DNA from: Paramoeba atlantica
Taxonomy: Eukaryota > Discosea
Reading direction: 5' to 3'
Assembly: GCA_977017575.1 (NCBI GenBank)
Contig: CDRNVI010000037.1
Location: forward strand, 248,001-312,000
DNA: 64,000 nucleotides
Part shown: positions 36,650 through 47,158 of the stretch, one piece after another
How positions within the stretch are numbered: position 1 is the first letter of the stretch
Layout of the letters: each line of letters starts with the position of its first letter
Notes under the pieces: model-generated
Database searches by the model: none
What the model saw: the letters and a program-made list of their open reading frames with translations, nothing else
What the model was told of the DNA's origin: nothing
Program-made: the position numbers and the translations under genes

Positions 36650-38563
36650 ATGATGCCTCGATATCTATTTCTTCGTTCCCTCTCTCTTAAACTGGTTCGA
36701 TCTGGAACCCTTCTCCACCTTTCGCATCGTTCCTACACCAACGCGATCGTCTATGGCTCGGGCAGACTGGGTACCGCTCTAATTGCTGCACTTTCCAGAG
36801 CTCACACTCCCCCCGAACGATCTACCCGGAAGGAAGAAACGAGACCCAAGTCGAGTACGAATCCTACTTCGAGCAAACGAACCAATTCTTCTTCCTCTCC
36901 CTATTGGAATGCCTACCGTGCGCTATCGCTCCCTCTTCGCCTGGGGTTTGTTGTGCGAGACACCGAAGCGGCTCAGAGCTTACGTCATAAACGACAGTCA
37001 CCTGTTTTTTCGCAATATCAGTTGCCTCGTTCGGTTTCTATTCTTTCTAATGGCTTGGAGATGGAATCGTTCTTAGAATCGCCCTCGGAAAGGGACGATT
37101 TGCCTCCTGTTGTTTTCCTAGCGCTCCCGGCTCGTGCACTACGGGAGGTGATTCAACCCGGGAGCGGGTTTCGTGCTCTATTTCCAAAATCCACAAATTG
37201 GCCTTCGATTTCCCCAATTGTTGACTTAAGAAGTGCGAAATCGAAACAAAAACTCGGAGAACAGGAGAAAAAAGAGACAACGAAAACGCAAAATGAAAAT
37301 ACGGATTCCGATGATCATTCTCAAAGCTCTGCTTTGAGAAGGAAGCCATCTTGTGTTCCAAAAGACGCCCCCCTCCCTCTCGTCGTGTTGGCTACCCGTG
37401 GAGTGGATGAGGAGGGTCGGCTGCCTCACCAGTACCTTCCGTGTGGAGTCCCATACGTCTACCTCGGTGGTCCAATGGATCCGAGTGATATTGTCGACGG
37501 CAAGCCGACATTTATTGTGGCCTCCGGTAATGCGGGTGAAAAATATGAAACCCTTGTTCGGGAAATGCTCACCTGCGAGGATCTGCGGTATCCCTTTGTG
37601 GTTGGCACTGTGTCCTCTAGGAAACAGCCGTCATCATCTCCGGACACACGCGTACATCACAGTACCCCTCTGTCGGGTATTGGTGTGCTCGACCTGCCTC
37701 TGATTGCCCAGCCGGAGGGGAGAAACAATCAAACCAGCCCTCAATGTAACGAAACCGGACAAGATGAAAAGGATTCAGCTCCAACTTGGGTTTCCCCTAT
37801 TTCTTCCTCTTCTTGTTCATCTGAATTCTCTTCGCTAGAGACCGCAATTTGTGCCGCATTTGGCCATTTCATCGCTCTCGGCTGTGGGGTGTTAAGCACC
37901 CAGTGGGGAGGCTCCTTCTCTCCGTTCTGTGCCTACCTCACGCGTTGTACCGAGGAGGTCCATGAGTTTCTCCACGCTCTCGGACTGAACGCTTCTGTGG
38001 CCTATTCCGTCGCAGGTCTTGGAGAGTTTCTCTCTTACGCCAGCGCGCGGAGGAGTTCATATTTTGTAATGGGCACACGACTCGCCCATGGCCTCCCGGG
38101 GTCGTATATTTCGCAAAAAACCAAACATCACGAGCCCCATGAAGCGGCACTGGAGCTGTTGGGGATTACCAAGTGGTTGGATCATGTAGAGGGGTTGCTG
38201 GTGAGAGCCCGGCAGAGCCCATCTCCGGAAAAAGAGCAAAGAAACAACGCTGCCGAGGGTTTGCAATATGGAGAGTGTGAGACAAATGGGGAGGACGAAC
38301 GCTCTCCGCTACCTTTGCTGCGCGCCACAGTGAAAGTGCTCCGAAATGAGCGCCGGGTATCGGAGTTTGCGGTGCTCGCGCTCGCTCCCTCGGCTGAGCA
38401 AATGAGGTATCGGAGTGTACAACATCCGTTGCTGTCCACCATGAACGTATTTTTTCATCACGTCGAACAGCCTAGTACACAGACAAAGGATGCAATGGAG
38501 CAACTGCGATTGTCGACCCCCGCGCCCCCGCCCGCGATACGCTCCTGGATGGGGATGAAGTGA
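36650..38563 (+). CDS. Glycerol-3-phosphate dehydrogenase-like protein lacking the catalytic lysine
   Basis: 637 residues. The N-terminus (MMPRYLFLRSLSLKLVRSGT) looks like a mitochondrial signal. A Rossmann start IVYGSGRLGTAL (residues 33-44) matches the NAD-dependent G3PDH Gly-x-Gly-x-x-Gly region. VVFLALPARALREV, LPLVVLATRGVDEEG and VPYVYLGGPM follow in family order. The C-terminal half has AGLGEFLSYASARRSSY, equivalent to the family block Gly-Leu-Gly-Asp-Leu ... Ser-Arg-Asn. The helix that normally carries Ala-Leu-Lys-Asn reads CAAFGHFIALG, with G405 in the Lys position. It is about twice normal length, with Ser/Glu-rich inserts (nt 36800-36900, 37240-37350, 37600-37850, 38200-38300). I infer a non-catalytic relative, perhaps a structural mitochondrial protein. 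Confidence 0.7.
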   Translation: MMPRYLFLRSLSLKLVRSGTLLHLSHRSYTNAIVYGSGRLGTALIAALSRAHTPPERSTRKEETRPKSSTNPTSSKRTNSSSSPYWNAYRALSLPLRLGFVVRDTEAAQSLRHKRQSPVFSQYQLPRSVSILSNGLEMESFLESPSERDDLPPVVFLALPARALREVIQPGSGFRALFPKSTNWPSISPIVDLRSAKSKQKLGEQEKKETTKTQNENTDSDDHSQSSALRRKPSCVPKDAPLPLVVLATRGVDEEGRLPHQYLPCGVPYVYLGGPMDPSDIVDGKPTFIVASGNAGEKYETLVREMLTCEDLRYPFVVGTVSSRKQPSSSPDTRVHHSTPLSGIGVLDLPLIAQPEGRNNQTSPQCNETGQDEKDSAPTWVSPISSSSCSSEFSSLETAICAAFGHFIALGCGVLSTQWGGSFSPFCAYLTRCTEEVHEFLHALGLNASVAYSVAGLGEFLSYASARRSSYFVMGTRLAHGLPGSYISQKTKHHEPHEAALELLGITKWLDHVEGLLVRARQSPSPEKEQRNNAAEGLQYGECETNGEDERSPLPLLRATVKVLRNERRVSEFAVLALAPSAEQMRYRSVQHPLLSTMNVFFHHVEQPSTQTKDAMEQLRLSTPAPPPAIRSWMGMK

Positions 38564-38931
38564 AAGGCGAAAGTTTAGCAAAACGGAATTACGTTCCCTC
38601 ACACAACACGTATGGAAGACAAGCCAAAGTACTGTGTTGGATACAGCTTTGCGGGTCGTTGTGGGGTATGTCTCCACTGACCCTTAGTTTTCTCTTTCTA
38701 AAGAACCATAAGTTCTTTTAGTTTCTTGCACCTTCTGATCCAGAAGATTAAATTTATTTCTAAAGTGTTAAGCCGAATAAAAATGCAAGTGATGTCGCCT
38801 ACGTCTATGAACTTATCCGTTACTCAAGGATTTTCGGGGTTTGTTTGAACACGCTATTTTTTCAAGTTGTTTATTTCGTGAGAAATAGAAAGCCGAAAAC
38901 GCCCTTGGATAAGATTAATCTTGCTTGTAAA
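38564..38931 (+). other. Spacer and leader of the duplicated LRR gene
   Basis: From about 38722 this sequence is the left part of a segmental duplication shared with 55015-55652. The frame of the next gene is open upstream to 38845 but has no ATG until 38932. At 38770-38772 the sequence GTGTTAAGCC is the empty site for the MITE present at 55064. Confidence 0.6.
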
Positions 38932-39834
38932 ATGTTTCCCTGCTTTTATTTCATGCTCATCATGACGTTAACGCTTCACGTACATCTATCGGATACACAA
39001 CAACCTTCAATCAAACGTCAGCCAACCGATCCTAGTTCAGAGTTTCCTATATCGATTATTCGTGCCAGTAAAGTAAACACGAATCTACCACAAGAATATG
39101 AACTCGCTCGATTTATTGAAGATATGAAGAATCCTGACCCTTCATGGAACACATCGACGCCTGCGTGTGAGTGGAATTATGTACACTGTGATGATAGCCA
39201 ACGTGTTACAAAACTTGATTGGAAATGGGTAAGAAAGACTCATAGATCCGCTCTGGTTGCTGCAGGAATACTAAGATGGGAATGGTTGCCTCGAACATTG
39301 CTTTCTTGTGACGTATACCACAACCTGTTTACAGGTCCAGTATCGCTTGATGTGTTACCACCTCTCCTTATTTCGCTGAAGCTATCATGGAACAAGTTTA
39401 CCGGTTCATTGGACTTTATTCATTTGCCGCCCATGTTAGAAGAACTCCGGTTAAACAAGAACGAATTTGAATGGCGTGTTGACTTGACACAACTGCCACA
39501 GAATTTACGTCATCTAGACTTCTCGGAGAACAACCTTTCTGGTCATCTTCAGCTTTCTTGTCTACCGGACAAAATGCGATCTCTTAATTTGTCATCGAAT
39601 CAATTTTCGGGATCTCTTTCGCTCCAACATTTACCAGCCTCGCTTAGAGGTCTAACCTGTTCCTCTAATTCCTTCTCGGGTTCAGTCAAGTTTGATTCTC
39701 TTCCGGCAGGAATGAAACTACTGTGTCTAGGGATGAATATAGATTTGTATGGTGAGATTGATGGGTCCCTTTTACCTAAGAAGCTGAAGACCTTGAATTT
39801 CCACAGTACAAAAATTGTGTATAAACGCGGATAG
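38932..39834 (+). CDS. Secreted leucine-rich repeat protein, duplicate A
   Basis: 300 residues. A textbook signal peptide (MFPCFYFMLIMTLTLHVHL, then SDTQQ) is followed by a short linker. The cap comes next: NLPQEYELARF, DPSW, PACEWNYVHCDD, with both cysteines but Asn-Tyr in place of Lys-Gly. An 11-residue insertion KWVRKTHRSAL lengthens the cap. About seven 23-residue LRRs follow, and the end is DLYGEIDGSLLPKKLKTLNF and IVYKRG. It differs from the copy at 55653 by about a dozen residues. No membrane tail, so release into a vesicle or outside the cell is likely. Confidence 0.9.
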   Translation: MFPCFYFMLIMTLTLHVHLSDTQQPSIKRQPTDPSSEFPISIIRASKVNTNLPQEYELARFIEDMKNPDPSWNTSTPACEWNYVHCDDSQRVTKLDWKWVRKTHRSALVAAGILRWEWLPRTLLSCDVYHNLFTGPVSLDVLPPLLISLKLSWNKFTGSLDFIHLPPMLEELRLNKNEFEWRVDLTQLPQNLRHLDFSENNLSGHLQLSCLPDKMRSLNLSSNQFSGSLSLQHLPASLRGLTCSSNSFSGSVKFDSLPAGMKLLCLGMNIDLYGEIDGSLLPKKLKTLNFHSTKIVYKRG

Positions 39835-40599
39835 CTTTCGTTCGTAACATGATCATCTTATCTTAATCCCCACCATCTAAGATAGGGATACAGGGGGGAA
39901 AAAAGTTATGTCAACGAAAGTCGAGGCAACAAAAGTTGCGTGAACAAAAGTCGTGTTACACTCAACACAATTATTTCTGTAACAAAAAACAGGAAAACAA
40001 AAATTTATGTATTTTTTATTGTGCAAAATTTTTAAAAATGAAAATTTTATTTAAATTTGTTTTGCTCAAATTCCAAAAAAACTGATTTTTAACCTAAACG
40101 AGGGTCCGGTTTAGCATACCTGTGAGCTCGCACCATACCGGAGGGGTTATGGTACCGTGCGCAGGGCCGATAGCATACCCCCCCCTGGTTTTTAGTAGTT
40201 CCCCCTGGTTCTCTTTAGCAGTTCTGAATGGTTGTGCCTAACTCCTTTTTTGTTTGTGTTTAACTTTCTTTTCAATATACACACACAGTACATTACTATT
40301 CATACCGAATTACCTTCATACCATTACTATTCCACATCTGTCTTTGAATGGTCTGGCTTACCAGTGAGCGTCCGGAGCAATCCGGAATGATTTGGATTGG
40401 ATTGGATTTATCCATACCGCCTACATTTCCCCCAACAAAAAAAATCTCCACAAATATTTGTGCAACAGAAATTTGTGAATTTTTTATTGTGCAACAATTT
40501 CAAAAGTGATCAAACCCCATTACTTGGAAGGTATGCCTGTTTGGCCAGTTTCTTTTCTCCCAACTTTGTTTGCGAATTTATTCTAATTTTTTCTTCTGA
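39835..40599. repeat. Gene-less spacer with repeat fragments
   Basis: 39890-39960 holds short direct repeats of CAACGAAAGTCG, GCAACAAAAGTTGCG and GAACAAAAGTCG, partly shared with 21440-21480. 40110-40195 has GGTTTAGCATACC and CATACCGGAGGGGTTATGG, resembling the ends of other small elements. 39960-40075 and 40430-40510 share CAACAAAAA, TTTGTG and ATTTTTTATTGTGCAA phrases. No gene seen. Confidence 0.4.
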
Positions 40600-40772
40600 A
40601 GACTTATTAAAACGCTTATTTGGGTTACTCCCGAATCCCCCAACATACGGACATACACCCCCTACTCCCTATACTCGTCCTGTGGGTCTCCGATCCAAAC
40701 CTCTCTTACTGGGGCCCAAAAAGGGTGAAACCTCTATAGCTGGGGGGTGTATTACTCGGGGGGTCTACGGTA
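40600..40772. mobile_element. Family E-like fragment
   Basis: TTACTGGGGCCCAAAAAGG, CTGGGGGGTGTATTACTCGG and GGGGTCTACGGTA match the right end of family E. The left part is diverged. Confidence 0.5.
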
Positions 40773-40827
40773 GATGATTATCCATCTCCTTCAATAAATA
40801 TTTTTCATACTTCAATACTTTTCCTTT

Positions 40828-41397
40828 ATGGACATCTTTCGTGCACATAAAGTGCGTGGTACTTCTCTTCCGCCTGAGTTTATGCTTATTCGAATGATTG
40901 AAAATATTCAGAACCCGCATTCATCATGGACGGCAGATATACCAATATCTAAGTGGAAGGGGGTAATGTGTTTGGAAAGCGGTGACATTGACAAAATTAG
41001 GTTTGAAAGGAGTAAGCTACAAGGACCTCTACGGTGGGACATGTTGCCTCGCTCACTGACACACTTTGGTGTTTATTCAAACAAACTAATGGGGGAAGTA
41101 GACCTCAGTGAATTGCCCCCAAAACTGAAATTTTTAGATGGTTCTTATAACATGTTTACGGGAGGACTTGATTTATGTCATCTTCCAATGTCACTTGAAG
41201 AGATCTTCTTTTCTGAGAACAAGTTAAGTGGGCGAGTTGATTTTTCTCATCTTCCACATCGTTTGTGTTCACTTGCTTTGAGACACAATCGATTACTTGG
41301 GGGTGAGATGCGTCTTCGTGAACTTCCTTCAAGTTTAAGTTATCGTCCAATATTTGAAACTTCGATTGTAGTTATTGATGATTCTGCAATAAACTAG
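40828..41397 (+). CDS. Short leucine-rich repeat protein, cap with one cysteine missing
   Basis: 189 residues from an ATG (MDIFRAHKVRGTS). No signal peptide. The cap reads LPPEFMLIRMIEN, HSSW, then SKWKGVMC: the first cap Cys is Ser (ISKWKG for ACNWKG), so the disulfide seen in its relatives cannot form. Only about four LRRs remain. The end (IFETSIVVIDDSAIN) is like that of the gene at 57557 (IIETEIRMLD). The frame is intact, so it is either a functional short form or a gene under weak constraint. Confidence 0.75.
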   Translation: MDIFRAHKVRGTSLPPEFMLIRMIENIQNPHSSWTADIPISKWKGVMCLESGDIDKIRFERSKLQGPLRWDMLPRSLTHFGVYSNKLMGEVDLSELPPKLKFLDGSYNMFTGGLDLCHLPMSLEEIFFSENKLSGRVDFSHLPHRLCSLALRHNRLLGGEMRLRELPSSLSYRPIFETSIVVIDDSAIN

Positions 41398-41739
41398 GTA
41401 GCATACTACTTTAAGTACAGTGGTGTAAGATGTCGATTTAAAACAATAGCATGGTTGAATGAACGAATTACATACACTATCCTATTACTGAATTACATAC
41501 TGTATCTTACAGTAACTCAAGAAAGTGTTCAAATGTTTCGACATTTTTCCATATTTCTATTTTGGCCAAAGAGAATCAGAAGATGATGCCGTAGTATAAG
41601 GTAATAGTGTAGGGTGGAGTAGTGCTTACATTCAACTTTGTCAACGGTCCTCTATTACTGGGGGTCAGCCCAAAAGGATCCAAACCTCTATTACTGGGGG
41701 GGTCTATTACCGGAGGGGTATACGGTAACAAACCATCTA
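41398..41739. repeat. Spacer with a family E fragment (41644-41727)
   Basis: CGGTCCTCTATTACTGGGGG, CAAACCTCTATTACTGGGG and GGGGTATACGGTAA are the right half of family E, like 20376-20450. The rest (41398-41640) is AT-rich, with two TTACATACTG/ATTACATAC direct repeats and no gene. Confidence 0.55.
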
Positions 41740-42583
41740 AACCACCGTCCGTGTTATATTACCTAGGGACACCTATTGTACCTCCTAGGTATAACAAGTG
41801 TCCCTAGGGTCCTTATTATACCTCCCCCCCTACCGCATCAGAGGCAGGTGTAGAACTTACAGGACCGTAAATTTGGATGTTGGAGGGGTCTAAAATTTGT
41901 AAGCCTTGGCCCATTTTGGAAAGGTATAGCGCATTCGAGAGCTCTCGAACAGGGCTCATGAACGTGCAGGCACGGAATCTTCGTTATTTGGATTTTCGAA
42001 TGCACATAGTACACTTTATTTTTTGGTAGACAAAATCTTTCATTTTTCACAATTTTTCTGATTTTCCCCCTGATTTATGCCACAGACGGGATTACGGACG
42101 ATCACCTTAACGTAAACTCTCCGAAAGGGTTAATTCTTCGCCTGGACACGTAAAAGCATACTGGTGCATGCCCTTTGTTGTCGACTACGAGTTTTCTCCT
42201 CACTGCGCGTAAATTTCAATGTTGCGTTTGATGAGTGAAACTTACCAAGAAAGCAGATTGACATTGTCAAGAGTTTTGACCAGTTGGGGTATAGTAACCA
42301 CGAAAATACATGTATTCGTGGCATTTCATATTCTTTTACCCCTGAAGCCTCAGGAAATAAACTTACTCCCACACTCGCACACGTTCTCCCAGGCGTTCCC
42401 CCAGGCCCGTCCCCCCAGGCGCAAGAGGGAAACTTGCAAATGGATCGTAACATGTTGTGGGCAATGTTAAAAATTTCGCGCCGCTTCGCGGCGCGAAATT
42501 TTTTTCACCCTTTTTGCAAAGCAAAGTTATTATACCTAGGGACACTTATTATACCTCCTAGGTATAATAACCCGGACGGTGGT
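41740..42583. mobile_element. Family B element, short copy
   Basis: Ends AACCACCGTCCG and CGGACGGTGGT, both followed by CCTAGG/TATAATAA motifs. The interior is collinear with 23147-24256 but lacks families K and C, so it shows the uninterrupted structure. GCGCCGCTTCGCGGCGC (42477-42493) is a strong internal hairpin. The right end abuts the second Tc1 family fragment without a full TTTA end. Confidence 0.7.
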
Positions 42584-43062
42584 GACCCCCCAACAGCGGA
42601 TATCCCGCTTTTCTGTTAGGAGATATTCAATAGCCTTGGGTATGGCCTCTCGCAATTCATGCCTATTTTTCGGACGCAAAGAACTATGAATGTGGTCATC
42701 CATGATTGACCACAAGTTTTCTATCAAGTTTAAGTCAGATGACTTTGAGGGCCAATCAATAATGTTTAAGCCTGCTTGCAATCCCGCTCGACGGGCTTGC
42801 CCATGACCCGGTGCAATAACAGAGAATTGCATCCTTTAATAGACAATTTTAACGGGATTTGCACAATTTTTACATAAATTTGCATATTTGTTGGAGATTT
42901 TTTTTTATTTTTTTATACCAATTTTTACAGGTGTGTTTAAATAGGCGCAAAATGTCGTTCCGATCATATTCGCGTCGAGATCTCTCTTTTGCAACAAAAA
43001 TCAGGTGAAACGGACACATAGCACAAAAATGGGAGGTGTCCCGATATTGGTGATCCTCCCTG
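42584..43062 (-). mobile_element. Second Tc1/mariner family, internally deleted copy
   Basis: On the minus strand it starts CAGGGAGGATCACCAATATC (TA outside, 43063-43064) with the same AGATCTCGACGCG block as 28991-29110. A transposase segment then reads HGQARRAGLQAGL, IIDWPSKSSDLNLIENLW and SLRPKNRHELREAIPKA. The second catalytic Asp codon is lost here, and the third catalytic Glu (IENLW) is present. The N-terminal transposase half is absent, so it is a non-autonomous derivative. Confidence 0.7.
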
Positions 43063-43227
43063 TATTATTTAAATAGCGATTTAAATAATATACCGTTCCC
43101 CGGGTTACACTAACTTCGCTATTTTTCTTTAGTTTCTTTTGAACCGCTTTTTAATGGTTACAAAGAACACAAAACAACACCCCTAGCCTCCCCCCCGTAG
43201 TCTCGCACGTCGTCTCAACATCATCAC
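43063..43227 (+). other. Leader region
   Basis: Contains a 13-base inverted pair TATTATTTAAATAG / CGATTTAAATAATA and a pyrimidine-rich stretch (CCCCTAGCCTCCCCCCC) before the ATG at 43228. Confidence 0.35.
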
Positions 43228-44184
43228 ATGTCACCTCTTCCCCTTCCATTCCACCTCCGTACCCTTACCTCCAGTACTATCACAACCCCCCTTGCGTCGT
43301 TTTTTCACCCCTTCTCACTTCCTTACCCAATCCCCTTCTCTCCTCTCGGCTTCCCCTCTCCCCGATCCGATATCATAATCCCCGCCCCATGGTCCTTCCC
43401 GAGTCGTCTCCCTTCCCGTTCTCCCCCAACCCCCACAATCACAACAACCCCTCTACTTCCTCCCCACTCGACCTCCATGCTCTCACGACCACAACACCCA
43501 ACTCATCTACACCCCCACACCCCCTCCCCTTCCCCCTCCCCCACCCCCACCCCCCTCTACACCACCAGTCCCTACTTTCAAAAATCCTTTTTCTCTTTTT
43601 TATTTCTCTCCACACTCTCCTTCATGGTTTGGCTACGTAACCAATCCATTGCCTCCTGCTCTGTAGGAGACCCCAACGAGACCCTTCCCAACGGGTCACC
43701 TTTACAAAACAACAGTTGTTGTAATCCCCACAACTCGTGTAACGGATCACCACGCCTTAAGTATTGTGACACCCCCGAGGAGGTCGAATCCGTGATCCGC
43801 TCACGTGACCCGAGGCGACCCCCTTGGCCGGTGCTTCACCACAGGGCCACACAGATGCGTGAGGGGAAGCTCCCTCTCACGGGGGTGCAGGAGCTGTGGG
43901 AGGCCACCGCCTACTACTACCCCGCGGACTGGCTGATTCCGCTGGAGTTGGCCCAGGTGTTAAAGTACACCACGGGGCGGTACCTGAAACGAGTGGTACG
44001 GGACCCCGAGGGGTTCCGACGGGAGCTGATGGTCCAGCTGATTCAAATCAAGCATGGACGGGTGAGAGGGGTGGACCGGGTGAGTGGGGAGTTGTGGGAG
44101 ATTTTGAGTGGAGCGATTGAGGAGTTAAGTCGGATGGATTTTCGGGATATGGAGGAGATACCGATTGCACCGACCCATCGGTAG
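43228..44184 (+). CDS. Pro/Ser/Thr-rich single-span protein with a conserved-looking C-terminal domain, unknown
   Basis: 318 residues. The first ~115 are Pro/Ser/Thr-rich. A hydrophobic segment follows at about 119-137 (KSFFSFLFLSTLSFMVWL). A Cys/Asn-rich linker (CCNPHNSCNGS) leads to a globular C-terminal part from residue 180: CDTPEEVESVIRSRDPRRPP, GVQELWEATAYYYPADWLIP, LELAQVLKYTTGRYLKRVV, ending with a helix EILSGAIEELSRMDF. I do not recognise the domain. GC-rich codon use resembles the organellar-type genes in this window, and the membrane span may be an import or anchor signal. Confidence 0.65.
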   Translation: MSPLPLPFHLRTLTSSTITTPLASFFHPFSLPYPIPFSPLGFPSPRSDIIIPAPWSFPSRLPSRSPPTPTITTTPLLPPHSTSMLSRPQHPTHLHPHTPSPSPSPTPTPLYTTSPYFQKSFFSFLFLSTLSFMVWLRNQSIASCSVGDPNETLPNGSPLQNNSCCNPHNSCNGSPRLKYCDTPEEVESVIRSRDPRRPPWPVLHHRATQMREGKLPLTGVQELWEATAYYYPADWLIPLELAQVLKYTTGRYLKRVVRDPEGFRRELMVQLIQIKHGRVRGVDRVSGELWEILSGAIEELSRMDFRDMEEIPIAPTHR

Positions 44185-44865
44185 ATGTAGGGGAGGGGGC
44201 GAAGAGGGTTGCGATGGAAGAGAAAGGGGAGGAGGGGGGTAGAGAACAGAACCTGTAGATTAGAATGGGTTCAATTTTTGAGAAGAATACGTTTCTTGTG
44301 AAATGTTGAGTATGTTTATGGCACACCGTTTTGAGGTGTTACTACACACCTCAGGGTTAAAATGCATTACAAACTACTGTAAGCATGATGTCTTGGGTAC
44401 AAAAATATCTAACTCATCCGTATTCTGGGAACGCTTTTTGATAGGTGCGGCAAGGTTTTTTAGGTAAAGTCCCCCTCATTTTCTCAGACCCCTCCCGTAC
44501 GATATAAACCATGTTCCAGGATAGTATACCCATGCCCACTTAAACCACATACCCGTTTAACATACCTATACCTTGGATAACATACCGGGGGGGTATGTTA
44601 TTCTGGTCTGCGACAGTTAACATACAACCCCCTCGTCCCACGTCTTTTTTTGTGCAACGGTACAAAACTCCAACCGTAATATCACGTACTTTTTTAACAA
44701 AATGTTTCTTTTATACGTTTTTAGATGTATTTTGATACGTTTTAGCATTTAGTACTACACGCGGTTAGTACTACACCCCCCCCTTTAATATGCACCCCCT
44801 TCCCTCCCCCCCCTTAATATGCACAAATTCCATGTTGAATTTTCGGAACGTTTTTTTGAGAGCAG
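44185..44865. repeat. Spacer with family F fragment (44541-44765)
   Basis: 44505-44545 repeats the motif at 10871 (ATAAACCATGTTCCAGGATA). 44541-44765 matches 2744-2970 of family F closely but stops in the middle. It is followed by CCCCCCCTTTAATATGCAC, a direct duplication with CCCCCCTTAATATGCAC. 44185-44505 has nothing recognisable. Confidence 0.55.
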
Positions 44866-45377
44866 ATGTTTTGCCTATTTTTACCCAATTTCTTCAAAGG
44901 GCTTTGTGCTTTTAAGCCTCTGATGCGCATCTATGTATGTGGAGATAATATATATTTGTATACTTGTTCCTCTCTTTCTCCCGTACTTTTCACCCTTATG
45001 TCAGATACTGACGGAGTTCCGACCACAGTTCACTCTGTGCGTGGACCTCTGACCACTTGGCTTCGGAAGCTCCCTCCCCAACCGCAAGTAGGGGAGCGCA
45101 CATCCCTTATTATTAACAACACCCCGACGGTAACAGTTCAGGAAAAACGGCAGCGTACTGAACTTACTATATTCGAGAAACGAGAAATTTGTATGCAAAG
45201 AATCGAGAAAGCTCTACCATTTACACTGAAATGACACGTCTAACTTATTCTCTGAGCGGGATTTACATCGATGTAATTCGTTCTGGGTGGGTTACTGACG
45301 ATGTCTATGAGCGAATGTTAAAGAAATATTTACCCTATACTCTTGACAACCCCTCGACGGTTATTATCACGGACGAT

Positions 45378-46200
45378 TTCTTTTTTAGGCTCTTCGTTAA
45401 ACGCGGTGGTTGCTTTCAACTTAGAAGTCACTCATGCTGCGCGCTTCGCGTTGAAAACTACCGCCGCGTTTAGCGAAGAGCCTAAAAAAGAAAATTTAGC
45501 CTGGAAAACGGAAAGATTATAGCCAAAAATAGCCGAATTTCGGGTAAAAATGGGGTCATTTTCGCATATTTTTGCTCTCAGAGCACTAAATCCGACATTT
45601 GCGCGTGGGAAATCACTCGTAGGTATGAATGGAAGCCTACCGAACGTATTGGGTGGAGAATGCGACTCCAACCATACCATTCTTTCGACACAAAAATGCC
45701 CCTTTAGGTCCGAAAAATACTTTTTCACCTTTTTTAGTCAAAAATGGGTCATTTTGGGGGGCGCACCACGGTTAGAAGAAGGGATACCTTGCGAAAGCAA
45801 CTGCGTAGAAAGCTAGTGTAGGTCCCAAACTATCAAAATACAATAGGGGAAACGATTTTGGAAAAATATTTTTTTTGTCATTTTTTTCGCCAAGTTGAAT
45901 TTTTTTTCAAAAAATTTTCTCCGAAAAAATCCGAACTTGGCGGACCCGTCCTGCGGATACGCGGGGGGGTTACCCCCGGGTAGGGGGGTGGAAAATGCGC
46001 GCCAAGACCCCGGCTACCCTTTCTGCAGTTTTTTTTCGAAAACTAATTTTTTCGAAAAAATTTGATCGACCATGCCCCCCCCCCCCTGGACCCCCCCCCC
46101 TGGACCCCCCCCCTGGACCCCCCCCCTGGACCCCCCCCATGGACCCCCCATTTTTTTCAAATTTTTTTTTCAGTTTTGGACCACCGGAGCCCCCTTTTAT
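45378..46200 (-). mobile_element. Family A repeat, copy 3, right end truncated
   Basis: Minus orientation, with the large hairpin at 45378-45494, then the conserved interior, stopping at GGAGCCCCCTTTTATA where the next copy begins. The 98-codon frame (45432-45728) is intact. Inserted into the Ulp1-like locus. Confidence 0.75.
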
Positions 46201-46201
46201 A

Positions 46202-47158
46202 AGTCTTTCCGTTTTCCAGGCTAAAGTTTCTTTTTTAGGCTCTTCGTTAAACGCGGTGGTTGCTTTCAACTTAGAAGTCACTCATGCTGCGCGCTTCGCG
46301 TTGAAAACTACCGCCGCGTTTAAGGAAGAGCCTAAAAAAGAAACTTTAGCCTGGAAAACGGAAAGACTATAGCCAAAAATAGCCGAATTTCGGGTACAAA
46401 TGGGGTCATTTTCGCATATTTTTGCTCTCAGAGCACTAAATCCGACATTTGCGCGTGGGAAATCATTCGCAGGCATGAATGAAAGCCTACCGAACGTATT
46501 GGGTAGAGAATGCGACTCCAACCATACCATTCTTTCGACACAAAAATGCCCCTTTAGGTCCGAAAAATACTTTTTCACCTTTTTTAGTCAAAAATGGGTC
46601 ATTTTGGGGGGCGCACCACAGTTCGAAGAAGTGATACCTTGCGAAAACAACTGCGGAGAAAGCTAGTGTAGGTCCCAAACTATCAAAATACAATAGGGGA
46701 AACCATTTTGGAAAAATAATTTTTTTTGTCATTTTTTTCGCCAAGTTGAATTTTTTTTCAAAAATTTTTTTCCGAAAAAATCCGAACTTGGCGGACCCGT
46801 CCTGCGGATACGCGGGGGGGTCACCCCCGGGTAGGGGGGTGGAAAATGCGCGCCAAGACCCCGGCTACCCTTTCTGCAGTTTTTTTTCGAAAACTAATTT
46901 TTTCGAAAAAATTTGATCGACCATGCCCCCCCCCCCCTGGACCCCCCCCCTGGACCCCCCCCCCTGGACCCCCCCCATGGACCCCCCCCATGGACCCCCC
47001 ATTTTTTTCAAATTTTTTTTTCAGTTTTGGACCACCGGAGCCCCCTTTTATATTTTTTTCTTCTATTATATTACTGTGTTCCTCTTTATATTTTCACTGT
47101 TTTTGTTCACTTTTTTTTCAATAATCGAGTGTAGAGCGGTAGTTTTACAACCACCGCA
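46202..47158 (-). mobile_element. Family A repeat, copy 4, with extended hairpin
   Basis: Minus orientation, head to tail with copy 3. It ends at the small hairpin (47137-47158). The hairpin end is unusually long (46202-46368), because 29 bases that normally lie just inside the hairpin (AGTCTTTCCGTTTTCCAGGC and on) also occur inverted outside it. Confidence 0.75.

Noticed and set aside
38845-38931. Start of the duplicate LRR gene at a TTG
   Set aside because: The first ATG at 38932 gives a clean signal peptide and matches the other copy.
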